Shown here piece after piece: positions 10,583 to 20,059 of a stretch of DNA of 64,000 nt (its first letter is position 1; each line of letters starts with the position of its first letter). The DNA is taken from positions 124,001 to 188,000 of the forward strand of contig NZ_JANUGU010000001.1 in assembly GCF_024753145.1 (NCBI RefSeq). Direction: 5' to 3'. The DNA is from Massilia terrae. Its GTDB lineage: Bacteria; Pseudomonadota; Gammaproteobacteria; Burkholderiales; Burkholderiaceae_D. Under the pieces are notes generated by a model. That model did not search any database. It was not told the origin of the DNA and saw nothing but the letters and a program-made list of their open reading frames with translations. A program made the position numbers and the translations under genes.

Positions 10583-12652
10583 ATGGTGAGTAATTCTCTC
10601 GACGCTAACCTCCTTCTGGCGGTGCCGCTGGCGCCGCTCGCAGGCTCCGCGATCGCGGGCCTGCTCGGCACCAAATTCCTGGGCAATGTGGTCGGCCGCA
10701 AGGTCTCGCACAGCGCGACCATCCTCGGCGTGTTCATTGCGCTGGTGATCTCGCTGATGACGCTGAACGACGTGCTGCACGGCGCCACCTTCAACCAGGA
10801 CATCTACACCTGGATGACCGTGGCCGGCCTGAAGCTGACCGTCGGCTTCCAGATCGATTCGCTGACCGCGATGATGATGTGCGTGGTGACCTTCGTGTCG
10901 CTGTGCGTGCACGTGTACACCATCGGCTACATGGCCGAGGACGAAGGCTACAACCGCTTCTTCTCGTACATCTCGCTGTTCACCTTCTCGATGCTGATGC
11001 TGGTGATGGCCAACAACTTCCTGCAGCTGTTCTTCGGCTGGGAAGCGGTGGGCCTGGTCTCCTACCTGCTGATCGGCTTCTGGTACACCCGCCCGACCGC
11101 GATCTTCGCCAACATGAAGGCCTTCCTGGTCAACCGCGTCGGCGACTTCGGCTTCATCCTCGGCATCGGCCTGCTGCTGGCCGCGTCGGGCTCGATGCAC
11201 TACCAGGACGTGTTCGCCCAGCGCGAGGCGCTGGCCCAGATGACCGTGCCGTACACCGGCTGGCCGCTGATGACCGCCGCCTGCATCTGCCTGTTCATCG
11301 GCGCGATGGGTAAATCGGCCCAGTTCCCGCTGCACGTCTGGCTGCCGGACTCGATGGAAGGCCCGACCCCGATCTCGGCCCTGATCCACGCCGCGACCAT
11401 GGTTACCGCCGGCATCTTCATGGTGTCGCGCATGTCGCCGCTGTTCGAGCTGTCCGACACCGCGCTGTCCTTCGTGCTGGTGATCGGCGCGATCACCGCG
11501 CTGTTCATGGGCTTCCTGGGCATCATCCAGAACGACATCAAGCGCGTGGTCGCCTACTCGACCCTGTCGCAGCTGGGCTACATGACCGTGGCGCTGGGCG
11601 CCTCGGCCTACAACATCGCCGTGTTCCACCTGATGACCCACGCCTTCTTCAAGGCCCTGCTGTTCCTCGGCGCCGGTTCGGTCATCATCGGCATGCACCA
11701 CGACCAGGACATGCGCAATATGGGCGGCCTGCGCAAGTACATGCCGATCACCTGGATCACCTCGCTGATCGGTTCGCTGGCCCTGATCGCGACCCCGTTC
11801 TTCTCGGGCTTCTACTCGAAGGACTCGATCATCGAAGCCGTCGCGGCCTCGTCGATCCCGGGTTCCGGCTTCGCCTACTTCGCCGTGATGGCGGGCGTGT
11901 TCGTCACCGCCTTCTATTCCTTCCGCATGTACTTCCTGGTGTTCCACGGGGAAGAGCAGTGGAACCATCCGCACGCCGTGAGCCATGGCCACGACTCGGA
12001 TGCCCACAATGAAGAGGAAGAGGAAGCGCATGACGGCGACCACCATCACCACGGCCTGCAGCCGGGCGACCAGCCGCACGAGTCGCCGTGGGTGGTGACC
12101 CTGCCGCTGGTCCTGCTGGCGATCCCGTCGGTCATCATCGGCTACTTCACGATCGAGCCGATGCTGTTCGGCGACTTCTTCAAGAACGTCATCGTCGTCG
12201 GCGAAAACCACAAGGCGATGGAAGAACTGGCGCACGAATTCCACGGCGCCGCCGCGATGGGCATGCACGCCTTCACCACGGTGCCGTTCTGGATCGCGCT
12301 GGCCGGCGTGGCGTCGGCCTGGTACTGCTACATGGTCAACCGCAAGGTGCCGCAGGCGGTGTACAACGCGCTGCGCCCGATCCACACCCTGCTGGACAAC
12401 AAGTACTACATGGACAAGTTCAACGACATCGTGTTCGCCGGCGGCGCGCGCGCGGTCGGCGGCGGCCTGTGGAAAGTGGGCGACCGCGGCATCATCGACG
12501 GCCTGATCGTCAATGGCAGCGCCAAGCTGGTGGGCTGGTTCGCGTCGGTCGTGCGCACCTTCCAGACCGGCTACATCTACCACTACGCGTTCGTGATGAT
12601 CGTCGGCGTGCTGGCAACGCTGCTGTATTTCTTCCCGTTCTGGCACGCTTAA
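10583..12652 (+). CDS. nuoL: NADH-quinone oxidoreductase subunit L
   Basis: The distal antiporter-like proton-pumping subunit (689 residues, about 16 helices plus the long lateral helix near the C terminus). The antiporter motif FFGWEAVGLVSYLLIGFWYTRP is at about 150-171 with the key Glu, and FPLHVWLPDSMEGPTPISALIHAAT at about 248-272. A loop rich in His, Asp and Glu (about residues 465-500) with HDGDHHHH is inserted before a late helix. An AAGG motif precedes ATG. Confidence 0.97.
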   Translation: MVSNSLDANLLLAVPLAPLAGSAIAGLLGTKFLGNVVGRKVSHSATILGVFIALVISLMTLNDVLHGATFNQDIYTWMTVAGLKLTVGFQIDSLTAMMMCVVTFVSLCVHVYTIGYMAEDEGYNRFFSYISLFTFSMLMLVMANNFLQLFFGWEAVGLVSYLLIGFWYTRPTAIFANMKAFLVNRVGDFGFILGIGLLLAASGSMHYQDVFAQREALAQMTVPYTGWPLMTAACICLFIGAMGKSAQFPLHVWLPDSMEGPTPISALIHAATMVTAGIFMVSRMSPLFELSDTALSFVLVIGAITALFMGFLGIIQNDIKRVVAYSTLSQLGYMTVALGASAYNIAVFHLMTHAFFKALLFLGAGSVIIGMHHDQDMRNMGGLRKYMPITWITSLIGSLALIATPFFSGFYSKDSIIEAVAASSIPGSGFAYFAVMAGVFVTAFYSFRMYFLVFHGEEQWNHPHAVSHGHDSDAHNEEEEEAHDGDHHHHGLQPGDQPHESPWVVTLPLVLLAIPSVIIGYFTIEPMLFGDFFKNVIVVGENHKAMEELAHEFHGAAAMGMHAFTTVPFWIALAGVASAWYCYMVNRKVPQAVYNALRPIHTLLDNKYYMDKFNDIVFAGGARAVGGGLWKVGDRGIIDGLIVNGSAKLVGWFASVVRTFQTGYIYHYAFVMIVGVLATLLYFFPFWHA

Positions 12653-12672
12653 TCCAGGCATAGACAAAGACA

Positions 12673-14169
12673 ATGAATCAGACACTTCCATACCTGAGCC
12701 TGTCGATCTGGCTTCCGATCCTGTTCGGCGTGCTGGTCCTGGCCGTTGGCCGCGACAAGAACGCCGGCTTCACCCGCGTGCTGTCGCTCGTGGGCGCGAT
12801 CGTCAGCTTCCTGCCGACGGTCCCGCTGATCACCCAATTCAGCAATACCGCGCACGGTCCCCAGTTCGTCGAGAAGGCGGCCTGGATCGAGCGCTTCAAC
12901 ATCCAGTACTACCTCGGCATCGACGGCCTGTCGCTGTGGTTCGTGCCGCTGACCGCCTTCATCACCATCATCGTCGTGATCTCGGCCTGGGAAGTGATCC
13001 AGGAGCGCGTGGCGCAGTACATGGGTTCCTTCCTGCTGCTGTCGGGCCTGATGGTGGGCGTGTTCTGCGCGCTCGACGGCCTGCTGTTCTACTTCTTCTT
13101 TGAAGCGACCCTGATCCCGATGTTCATCATCATCGGCGTGTTCGGCGGCCCGAACCGCGTGTACGCGGCATTCAAGTTCTTCCTGTACACCTTCTTCGGC
13201 TCGCTGCTGACCCTGATCGCGATCATCTACCTGTACAACAAGGCCAACGGCTCCTTCGACATCCTGGCATGGCACCAGCTGCCGCTGAGCATGAAGGAAC
13301 AGGTCCTGATCTTCCTGGCCTTCCTGATGGCCTTCGCGGTCAAGGTCCCGATGTGGCCGGTGCACACCTGGCTGCCCGACGCCCACGTCGAAGCGCCGAC
13401 CGGCGGCTCGGTGGTGCTGGCCGCGATCATGCTGAAGCTGGGCGCCTACGGTTTCCTGCGCTTCTCGCTGCCGATCACCCCGGACGCCTCGCACTACATG
13501 GCCCCGTTCATCATCACCATCTCGCTGATCGCCGTGATCTACATCGGCCTGGTCGCACTGGTGCAGGCCGACATGAAGAAGCTGGTGGCTTACTCGTCGA
13601 TCGCCCACATGGGCTTCGTCACCCTCGGCTTCTTCATCTTCAACGACATGGGCGTGCAGGGCGGCATCGTGCAGATGATCTCGCACGGCTTCGTGTCGGG
13701 CGCCATGTTCCTGTGCATCGGCGTGCTGTACGACCGCATGCACTCGCGCCAGATCGCCGACTACGGCGGCGTCGTCAACGTGATGCCGAAGTTCGCCATG
13801 TTCTCGGTGCTTTTCGCGATGGCAAACTGCGGCCTGCCGGCGACCTCCGGTTTCGTCGGCGAATTCATGGTGATCCTGGCCTCGGTCAAATACCACTTCT
13901 GGATCGGCTTCCTGGCCGCCACCGCCCTGATCCTGGGCGCGGCCTACTCGCTGTGGATGGTCAAGCGCGTGATCTTCGGCGGCATCGGCAACAAGCACGT
14001 GGCCGAGCTGACCGACCTGAACGGGCGCGAGTTCCTCATGTTCATCGTGCTGGCCGTGCTGACCATCTACATGGGCCTGTACCCGGCGCCGTTCACCGAC
14101 ACCATGCAGACTTCGGTGGCCGACCTGCTGTCGCACGTCGCCCAGTCCAAGCTGCCGCTGGCTCACTAA
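12673..14169 (+). CDS. nuoM: NADH-quinone oxidoreductase subunit M
   Basis: An antiporter-like proton-pumping subunit (498 residues). Key pieces are LLFYFFFEATLIPMFIIIG (about 137-155, channel Glu) and KVPMWPVHTWLPDAHVEAPT (about 223-242, channel Lys). The hydrophobic profile and length are normal. It ends directly before nuoN with no spacer. Confidence 0.97.
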   Translation: MNQTLPYLSLSIWLPILFGVLVLAVGRDKNAGFTRVLSLVGAIVSFLPTVPLITQFSNTAHGPQFVEKAAWIERFNIQYYLGIDGLSLWFVPLTAFITIIVVISAWEVIQERVAQYMGSFLLLSGLMVGVFCALDGLLFYFFFEATLIPMFIIIGVFGGPNRVYAAFKFFLYTFFGSLLTLIAIIYLYNKANGSFDILAWHQLPLSMKEQVLIFLAFLMAFAVKVPMWPVHTWLPDAHVEAPTGGSVVLAAIMLKLGAYGFLRFSLPITPDASHYMAPFIITISLIAVIYIGLVALVQADMKKLVAYSSIAHMGFVTLGFFIFNDMGVQGGIVQMISHGFVSGAMFLCIGVLYDRMHSRQIADYGGVVNVMPKFAMFSVLFAMANCGLPATSGFVGEFMVILASVKYHFWIGFLAATALILGAAYSLWMVKRVIFGGIGNKHVAELTDLNGREFLMFIVLAVLTIYMGLYPAPFTDTMQTSVADLLSHVAQSKLPLAH

Positions 14170-14175
14170 TTGGCT

Positions 14176-15678
14176 ATGACTCAAATGACAACCAACCTGA
14201 TCCCGGTTTACGCCGAAATCTTCGTGCTGGTCGCGGCCTCCGCGATCCTGCTGATCGACATGTTCCTGTCGGAGTCGAAGCGGTCGGTCACCTATGTGCT
14301 GACGCTGCTGACGCTGGTTGGCGCGGCGGTGTTCTCGTTCGCCGACCTGAACACCGGCGCCACGGTCTTCACGTTCAACAATATGTTCGTGGCCGACCCG
14401 ATGGCCAACCTGCTCAAGCTGTTCACCTACCTGACCGTCGGCGTCACCCTGGTCTATTCGCGCCAGTACGCGACCGAGCGCGGCATGATGTCCGGTAACC
14501 TGGGCGGCGAGTTCTACGTGCTGGCGCTGTTCGCGCTGCTGGGCCAGATGATCATGATCTCGGGTAACAGCATGCTGTCGCTGTACCTGGGCCTGGAACT
14601 GCAGTCGCTGGCGACCTACGCGCTGGTGGCGCTGCGCCGCGACCACGCGGCCTCGACCGAAGCGGCGATGAAGTATTTCGTGCTGGGTTCGCTGGCATCG
14701 GGCTTCCTGCTGTACGGTATCTCGATGGTCTACGGCGCCACCGGTTCGCTGCTGCTGACCGACATCACCGCGCACATCGCCACCCAGGGCGCCAACCACA
14801 CCATCCTGGTGTTCGGCCTGGTGTTCATCGTGGCCGGCCTGGCCTTCAAGCTGGGCGTGGTGCCGTTCCACATGTGGGTGCCGGACGTCTACCAGGGCTC
14901 GCCGACCGCCGTGACCCTGCTGCTGGGTGGCGCGCCGAAACTGGCGGCCTTCGCCATGATGCTGCGCATCCTGGTCGAGGCGTTGCCGCAGATGGCGATC
15001 GACTGGCAGCAGATGCTGCTGGTGCTGGCCGTGCTGTCGCTGGCCGTGGGCAACCTGACCGCGATCGCGCAGACCAATATCAAGCGCATGCTGGCCTACT
15101 CGACCATCGCCCAGATGGGCTTCGTGATGCTCGGCATGCTGGCCGGTGTGGTCGTCGTCGGCGGCGAGCCGAACGCCGCCAACTCGGCGCCGGCCTACAG
15201 CTCGGCGATGTACTACGCGATCACCTATGTGCTGACCACGGTCGGCACCTTCGGCCTGATCATGATGCTGGCGCGCGCCGGGTTCGAGGCGGACGAACTG
15301 GTCGACTTCAAGGGCCTGTCCAAGCGCAGCCCGTGGTTCGCGGTGGTCATGACCGTGCTGATGTTCTCGCTGGCCGGCGTGCCGCCGATGATGGGCTTCA
15401 TGGCCAAGTGGGCGGTGCTGCAGGCCGTGACCGCGACCGGCCAGATCTGGCTGGCCGTGCTGGCCGTGCTGTTCTCGCTGATCGGCGCCTTCTACTACCT
15501 GCGCGTGGTCAAGGTGATGTGGTTCGACGAGCCGGCCGACGCCACCGCGATCTCGACCCCGTTCGACATGCGCGTGGTGATGTCGATCAACGGCATCGCC
15601 GTGGTCCTGCTGGGCGTGATGCCGGGCGCGCTGCTGGGCGCCTGCCTGACCGCCATCAAGCAGACCCTGGCGACTTAA
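14176..15678 (+). CDS. nuoN: NADH-quinone oxidoreductase subunit N
   Basis: The third antiporter-like subunit, next to NuoK (500 residues from this start). Signature regions are [20 protein letters not shown] (about 135-154) and [20 protein letters not shown] (about 230-249). Three in-frame starts are close together (TTG 14170, ATG 14176, ATG 14185); I prefer an ATG, and 14176 and 14185 cannot be separated from the sequence. It is the last complex I gene. Confidence 0.95.
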   Translation: MTQMTTNLIPVYAEIFVLVAASAILLIDMFLSESKRSVTYVLTLLTLVGAAVFSFADLNTGATVFTFNNMFVADPMANLLKLFTYLTVGVTLVYSRQYATERGMMSGNLGGEFYVLALFALLGQMIMISGNSMLSLYLGLELQSLATYALVALRRDHAASTEAAMKYFVLGSLASGFLLYGISMVYGATGSLLLTDITAHIATQGANHTILVFGLVFIVAGLAFKLGVVPFHMWVPDVYQGSPTAVTLLLGGAPKLAAFAMMLRILVEALPQMAIDWQQMLLVLAVLSLAVGNLTAIAQTNIKRMLAYSTIAQMGFVMLGMLAGVVVVGGEPNAANSAPAYSSAMYYAITYVLTTVGTFGLIMMLARAGFEADELVDFKGLSKRSPWFAVVMTVLMFSLAGVPPMMGFMAKWAVLQAVTATGQIWLAVLAVLFSLIGAFYYLRVVKVMWFDEPADATAISTPFDMRVVMSINGIAVVLLGVMPGALLGACLTAIKQTLAT

Positions 15679-15681
15679 GCC

Positions 15682-15990
15682 TTGGACGCCGCGCTCGCAA
15701 GCTGGCTGGTCATCGCCGTCGCCCTGGCGGCGGCCAACCTGCCTTTCTTCAACGAGCGGGTGTTCGGCCTGGTCGCACTGCAGCCGGCGCCACGCACGAA
15801 ACCCTTCGCCGTGCGCCTGCTTGAGTTGATTGTTTTATACTTCCTCGTCGGCCTGCTTGCACGCGGGCTGGAATCCCGGATCGGCACGCTGTTCCCGCAG
15901 GCCTGGGAGTTCTATGCGATCACAGCGTGCATGTTCGTCGTGCTGGCGTTTCCCGGGTTTGTACTGCGTTACCTGCGCAAACGCCGCTAG
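15682..15990 (+). CDS. DUF2818 family membrane protein, complex I-associated
   Basis: A 102-residue protein with three hydrophobic segments (about 5-24, 44-62, 76-96) and a basic C terminus (RYLRKRR). This family is known downstream of nuoN in betaproteobacteria; its role is unknown. It begins with TTG at 15682, only 3 bp after the nuoN stop, so it is surely in the nuo transcript. No ATG or GTG start gives the full conserved N terminus. A role in complex I assembly or stability is inference from position only. Confidence 0.85.
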   Translation: MDAALASWLVIAVALAAANLPFFNERVFGLVALQPAPRTKPFAVRLLELIVLYFLVGLLARGLESRIGTLFPQAWEFYAITACMFVVLAFPGFVLRYLRKRR

Positions 15991-15993
15991 AAC

Positions 15994-16093
15994 GTCGTTC
16001 CCGCGCAGGCGGGAATCCATGCTGAGATTGCGGCAACGCGGCTCGTGCATCTCCTGGATGCGGTCTATGGGTCCCCGCCTGCGCGGGGACGAC
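15994..16093. repeat. Two-arm intergenic palindromic repeat, copy 1 (subfamily A)
   Basis: The left arm, TTCCCGCGCAGGCGGGAA with flanks, can form a hairpin (15994-16020). The right arm, TCCCCGCCTGCGCGGGGA, forms a second (16067-16093). The core starts CATGCTGAG. The copy lies between the end of the DUF2818 gene and the Nudix gene. The same unit recurs near 28066, 53528 and 56522; copies near 40457 and 59990 have another core. Confidence 0.9.
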
Positions 16094-16131
16094 GGTTTTC
16101 AGGACAACGCAGCCAACCAACCTACGCCCGC

Positions 16132-16692
16132 ATGGACCACCTCAAAGAAACCCGCATCGACGGCGAGACCGCCTACAACGGCCGCTTCCTCAAGGTCGAG
16201 CGCGACCGCATCCGCCTGCCTGACGGCGCCGTCACCACCCGCGAATTCATCCGCCACCCCGGCGCCGTGGTGATCCTGCCGCTGCTCGACGACGGCCGCG
16301 TGCTGCTGGAACGCCAGTTCCGCTATCCGAACGACCGCGTCTTCATCGAATTCCCCGCCGGGAAGATCGACCCGGGCGAAGACCACCTGGCCTGCGCCAA
16401 GCGCGAGCTGGCAGAGGAAACCGGCTACACCGCCCGCGACTGGCAATTCGTCTGCACTATCCACAACGCGATCGCGTATTCCGACGAGCACCTCGAGCTC
16501 TTCCTGGCGCGCGGCCTGGTCGCCGGCCAAGCCAGGCTCGACGAGGGCGAGTTCCTCGAAACCTTCACCGTCACCGTGCCCGAGCTGCTCGACCTGGTGC
16601 GGCGCGGCGAGATCACCGACGTCAAGACCATCATCGGCAGCTTCTGGCTGGAGAAGATCCTCGCCGGCAGCTGGGCTCCCGCGGCCGTATGA
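16132..16692 (+). CDS. Nudix hydrolase, ADP-ribose pyrophosphatase type
   Basis: A 186-residue cytoplasmic hydrolase of nucleoside diphosphates linked to another moiety, most like the NudF/ADP-ribose pyrophosphatase group. The complete Nudix box is at residues 77-99 (G77, E83, R91-E92, E95-E96, G98). Upstream, RHPGAVVILPLL and ERQFRY (about 41-64) fit the ADP-sugar subgroup. The ATG at 16132 starts the protein just after the repeat; the open frame upstream runs through repeat DNA and is not coding. The exact substrate is not shown by the sequence. Confidence 0.9.
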   Translation: MDHLKETRIDGETAYNGRFLKVERDRIRLPDGAVTTREFIRHPGAVVILPLLDDGRVLLERQFRYPNDRVFIEFPAGKIDPGEDHLACAKRELAEETGYTARDWQFVCTIHNAIAYSDEHLELFLARGLVAGQARLDEGEFLETFTVTVPELLDLVRRGEITDVKTIIGSFWLEKILAGSWAPAAV

Positions 16693-16771
16693 CGCGCGGG
16701 GCCGGCCTTAGCAAACTTCGCGCGGGTGATGTACAGTGAATCATTCGATTGACAAAGCTGCACCGCGCGAC

Positions 16772-17461
16772 ATGAACCAGCCAGCTCCACGTTATATTGC
16801 CCTCGTGCCCGCCGCCGGCGTCGGCGCGCGCATGGGAGCAAGCACGCCCAAGCAATACCTCACCATCGGCGGCAAGCCGATGCTGCGCCACACCCTCGAC
16901 GCCTTCGTCAACTGCCCGCTGATCGCCCACACCTATGTCGTGGTCAGCGTGGACGATCCGATCATCGATACGGTGCTGCCGGCCAGCGGCGTCACCGTGC
17001 TGCGCTGCGGCGGCGCGTCCCGGCTTGAGTCGGTGCGCAATGGCTTGTGGGCACTGGAAAACCAGTTGCACGCGGGCGACTGGGTGCTGGTGCACGACGC
17101 CGCGCGCCCGGGACTGAACGGCGAACTGATCGAAAAACTGATCCGCGACACCGGCGAGCATCCGGTCGGCGGCCTGCTGGCCTTGCCGGTGGTGGATACC
17201 GTCAAGCGCGCCGTCAACGACGAGGTCGCGACGGTCTCGCGCGACGGCTTGTGGCTGGCCCAGACCCCGCAAATGTTCCGCTTCCGCCTGCTGGCCGACG
17301 CGCTCGAAGCGGCCACCGACCCGGCACAGATTACCGATGATGCCAGTGCGGTTGAAGCCTTGGGCCTCGCCCCCAAACTGGTGGTTGGACACCCCAGGAA
17401 TTTGAAAGTGACGCTGCCGTCCGACATCAAGATCGTCGAGATGTACCTGGCAGCGCCTTAA
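16772..17461 (+). CDS. ispD: 2-C-methyl-D-erythritol 4-phosphate cytidylyltransferase
   Basis: The third MEP-pathway enzyme, forming CDP-methylerythritol from MEP and CTP. The 229-residue protein has the nucleotide-binding loop [11 protein letters not shown] (about 10-20), HDAARPGL (about 109-116) and the late motif [12 protein letters not shown] (about 212-223). A GTG at 16736 would add 12 residues; I chose ATG 16772, which matches the usual family length. It is followed 20 bp later by ispF, the gene for the enzyme two steps on. Confidence 0.95.
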   Translation: MNQPAPRYIALVPAAGVGARMGASTPKQYLTIGGKPMLRHTLDAFVNCPLIAHTYVVVSVDDPIIDTVLPASGVTVLRCGGASRLESVRNGLWALENQLHAGDWVLVHDAARPGLNGELIEKLIRDTGEHPVGGLLALPVVDTVKRAVNDEVATVSRDGLWLAQTPQMFRFRLLADALEAATDPAQITDDASAVEALGLAPKLVVGHPRNLKVTLPSDIKIVEMYLAAP

Positions 17462-17481
17462 CCGACGACACGCACACGCAT

Positions 17482-17991
17482 ATGGCACTTGAATCCTATA
17501 ATCCGACCCCTCCGTTTCGCATCGGCACTGGCTATGACTGCCACGCGCTGGTCGAGGGCCGCAAGCTGGTGGTCGGCGGCGTCACCATCCCGCACCGGAT
17601 GGGCCTGATGGGCCATTCCGATGCCGACGTGCTGTTGCACGCCATCATCGATGCGCTGCTGGGCGCTGCGGCGCTGGGTGATATCGGCAAACATTTCCCC
17701 GACACCGACCCGATGTTTGCCGGCGCCGACTCGCGCACCCTGCTGCGCGAAGTGGCCAGCCGCGTCATCAACACCGGCTACACCATCGGCAACATCGACG
17801 CGACCATCATCGCCCAGGCGCCGAAGATGGCGCCGCACATTCCGCAGATGGTGTCGCGCATCGCCGAGGACGTGGGCGTATCGCCGCAGCAAGTCAACAT
17901 CAAGGCCAAGACCAACGAGAAGCTGGGCTACCTCGGCCGCGAGGAAGGCATGGCGGCCGAAGCGGTCGCGCTGCTGATCAAGGCCGCCTGA
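17482..17991 (+). CDS. ispF: 2-C-methyl-D-erythritol 2,4-cyclodiphosphate synthase
   Basis: The fifth MEP-pathway enzyme (169 residues), a trimeric zinc enzyme that cyclises CDP-ME 2-phosphate. Metal ligands are in GYDCHAL (about 17-23) and in [20 protein letters not shown] (about 39-58). [20 protein letters not shown] (about 144-163) is the C-terminal signature. It forms an operon with ispD and ends 3 bp from the convergent ChaA gene. Confidence 0.97.
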   Translation: MALESYNPTPPFRIGTGYDCHALVEGRKLVVGGVTIPHRMGLMGHSDADVLLHAIIDALLGAAALGDIGKHFPDTDPMFAGADSRTLLREVASRVINTGYTIGNIDATIIAQAPKMAPHIPQMVSRIAEDVGVSPQQVNIKAKTNEKLGYLGREEGMAAEAVALLIKAA

Positions 17992-17994
17992 GGC

Positions 17995-19080
17995 TCAGGG
18001 CACCACCGTCAGGAACAGGTAGACGGCGAAGATCACGAGGTGGATCGCGCCCTGCATCATCGTCGTGCGGCCGGTGCCGAGCGACAGCGTAGCCACGATG
18101 ATCGACAGCATCAGCAGCACGGTCGACTTGCCGTCGATGCCGAGCAGCAGGGGCTGGCCGCCCGCCACCGCGACGATCGCGACGGCCGGAATGGTCAGGC
18201 CGATGCTGGCCAGCGCGGAACCCAGCGCGAGGTTCAGGCTGGTCTGCAGGCGGTTGGCGCGCGCCGCCTGGAAGGCCGCGATCGATTCCGGCAATAGCAC
18301 CACGGCGGCAATGATCACGCCGACCAGGGCTTGCGGCGCGCCCATCGCCCGCACGCCCTGTTCCAGCGCCGGCGCCAGCGACTTGGCCAGCAGCACCACG
18401 CTGGCCAGGCACAGCATCAGCAGGCCGAGGCTGGTCCAGGCCATCGCCTTGCTCGGCGGCGCCGCATGTTCCTCCTCGCCACCGGCCGGCAGGAAATACG
18501 AGCGGTGGCGCACGGTCTGCATGAAAACGAATGCGCCGTAGAGCACGATCGACACCACCGCGATGAAGCCCAGCTGGCTCGCGCTGTAGGCCGGCCCCGG
18601 CGTGGTCGTGGTGTAGTTGGGCAGCACCATGGTCAGCACCGAGATCGCCACCAGCGTCGCCAGCGCGGCCGAGGTGCCGTGGCGGCCGAAGGATTGCTCG
18701 TGGTGGCGCTGGCCGCCGGCCAGCAGGCAGATGCCGACCATGCCGTTCAGGATGATCATCACCGCCGCGTAGACCGTGTCGCGCGCGAGGCCGGCCGCGG
18801 CCTCGCCGCCCGAGATCATCAGCGACACGATCAGCGCCACCTCGATCGCCGTCACCGCCACGGCCAGCACCAGGGTCCCGAACGGTTCGCCGACGCGGTG
18901 CGCGACCACTTCCGCATGGTGCACGGCGGCGAGCACGCCGGCGAACAGGGCCAGGGCAAGCAGGGCGGTGAAGAGGCCGCCGAGGTGAGGGCCCGCGCCC
19001 ATGCCGGACGCGGCCAGCAGCAGCCAGGCCGCCACCGGCGCGGCGATGGTCCAGAGGGGAACCGACTTGTTTATTGTCAC
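17995..19080 (-). CDS. chaA: ChaA-type sodium/calcium-proton antiporter
   Basis: An inner-membrane cation/H+ exchanger of the CaCA superfamily (361 residues, about 11 helices). The two internal-repeat motifs are present: HRVGEPFGTLVLAVAVTAIE (about 78-97) and, in the second half, LLPESIAAFQAARANRLQTS followed by GSALASIGLT. The frame is open up to 19230, but the upstream part lacks membrane or family features; GTG at 19080 preceded by CAAGAGATC gives a start and a length close to E. coli ChaA (366). Monocistronic and convergent with ispF. Confidence 0.88.
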   Translation of the reverse strand: MTINKSVPLWTIAAPVAAWLLLAASGMGAGPHLGGLFTALLALALFAGVLAAVHHAEVVAHRVGEPFGTLVLAVAVTAIEVALIVSLMISGGEAAAGLARDTVYAAVMIILNGMVGICLLAGGQRHHEQSFGRHGTSAALATLVAISVLTMVLPNYTTTTPGPAYSASQLGFIAVVSIVLYGAFVFMQTVRHRSYFLPAGGEEEHAAPPSKAMAWTSLGLLMLCLASVVLLAKSLAPALEQGVRAMGAPQALVGVIIAAVVLLPESIAAFQAARANRLQTSLNLALGSALASIGLTIPAVAIVAVAGGQPLLLGIDGKSTVLLMLSIIVATLSLGTGRTTMMQGAIHLVIFAVYLFLTVVP

Positions 19081-19228
19081 TGGGATCTCTTGAAAGTTAA
19101 CAAACAGCTCGATTGTCGCTGGCGGGGTGTCGGTACGCAAGCGTAAGCTACGGAGGAAAGCGTGCCAGCATGTGGTCACAACAGGACTACAATGATGATT
19201 CTGGTGACTGATTTTAAGGATGAACCCC

Positions 19229-19495
19229 ATGAGCTCTGCCGATACTTACGTCCGCGCTCGCATCGACACCGACACCAAGCAACGCGCGGCTGATGCGCTC
19301 GAAGCGATGGGGCTGACCATCTCCGATGCAATTCGCTTGCTGATGCTGCGCGTCGCCGAAGAACGCCGTTTGCCCTTCGACGTGAAGGTGCCAAACGCCA
19401 CAACACGCGAGGCCATCGCCGAGCTCGAGGCCGGGAAAGGCAAGCGCTTTGACAGCGTTGACGATCTGATGGCTGACCTGCATGCGGACGATTGA
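19229..19495 (+). CDS. RelB/DinJ-family antitoxin, orphan
   Basis: An 88-residue ribbon-helix-helix protein: the N-terminal strand and helices (YVRARIDTDTKQRAADAL, then MGLTISDAIRLLMLRVAEE) match DinJ-type antitoxins, with an acidic C terminus (MADLHADD) that would wrap the toxin. ATG 19229 has an AAGGA site 8 nt upstream; the ATG at 19220 is too close to it. The expected overlapping yafQ-type toxin gene is only a ten-codon stub (see 19482-19514), so the antitoxin seems to be an orphan. Confidence 0.82.
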   Translation: MSSADTYVRARIDTDTKQRAADALEAMGLTISDAIRLLMLRVAEERRLPFDVKVPNATTREAIAELEAGKGKRFDSVDDLMADLHADD

Positions 19496-19514
19496 TCGCG
19501 CCGCTTCCCGTTGA
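19482..19514 (+). pseudogene. Remnant start of a YafQ/RelE-type toxin gene
   Basis: An ATG overlapping the antitoxin's last codons opens MRTIDRAASR and then stops at TGA (19512-19514). Intact YafQ-family toxins typically start in exactly this overlapping place with a similar MRTI-type N terminus, so this looks like the beginning of a lost toxin gene. The +1 frame just after it has NEAKAQHALL, faintly like the next YafQ segment, but that resemblance is too short to trust. Confidence 0.45.
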
Positions 19515-19556
19515 ACGAAGCTAAGGCACAACACGCATTGTTGTCGGTACAAATAC

Positions 19557-19574
19557 GTGTATATGCACTATAAT
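19557..19574 (+). promoter_or_regulatory. Possible MarR operator and -10 box
   Basis: The near-palindrome GTGTATATGCAC (19557-19568, one mismatched pair) directly abuts TATAAT (19569-19574), 18 bp before the MarR gene start. No good -35 box is seen at normal spacing. The layout would suit autorepression by the MarR protein; this is inference. Confidence 0.35.
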
Positions 19575-19591
19575 CCGCTGCAAGACATGTA

Positions 19592-20059
19592 ATGAATGCT
19601 GCCATGACCGACCTTCCTGTCTCGCCCCTCGGCTGTTCCTGCTTCCGCATGCGGCGGCTGGCGCGGGCGATGTCACGGCTGTATGACCAGCACCTGGCCG
19701 CCGTCGATCTCAAGACCACGCAATATTCCGTGCTGGCCCACGCCGGCCGCGCCGCGCTGCCGGTGGCGGAGCTGGCCGATCGCCTCGGCACCGAACGCAC
19801 CACGCTGACGCGCAACCTCAAGCCGCTGTGCGAGGCCGGCTGGATCGTGCTGGTGCCGGGCGCCGACAGCCGCCAGCGCATCGTCACCATCACCGATGCC
19901 GGCCGCGCCAAGCTCAAGCAAGCGTGGCCGTACTGGCGCGCCGCCCAGGACGCGTTCGAAAGCCGGCTCGGCGCCGGCGCCGTCCGCACACTGCACGACC
20001 AGCTCGACCACACCCTGGACCAACTCGCCCCATTGCTGGAGGAGACAAGCGATGAATGA
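19592..20059 (+). CDS. MarR family transcriptional regulator
   Basis: A 155-residue dimeric winged-helix repressor. The helix-turn-helix lies in LPVAELADRLGTERTTLTRNLKPLCEAGWI (about 68-97), followed by the wing VLVPGADSRQRIVTITDAG (about 98-116) with the conserved D-x-R. An internal ATG at 19604 is an alternative start. The gene overlaps the downstream MFS transporter by 8 bp, so it probably controls that transporter in response to a small ligand, likely a phenolic or a drug as for other MarR proteins. Confidence 0.9.
   Translation: MNAAMTDLPVSPLGCSCFRMRRLARAMSRLYDQHLAAVDLKTTQYSVLAHAGRAALPVAELADRLGTERTTLTRNLKPLCEAGWIVLVPGADSRQRIVTITDAGRAKLKQAWPYWRAAQDAFESRLGAGAVRTLHDQLDHTLDQLAPLLEETSDE

Noticed and set aside
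15994..16093. The repeated arms as a CRISPR array.
   Set aside because: Each locus has only two inverted arms with a conserved core, not regular direct repeats with unique spacers, and no cas genes are seen.
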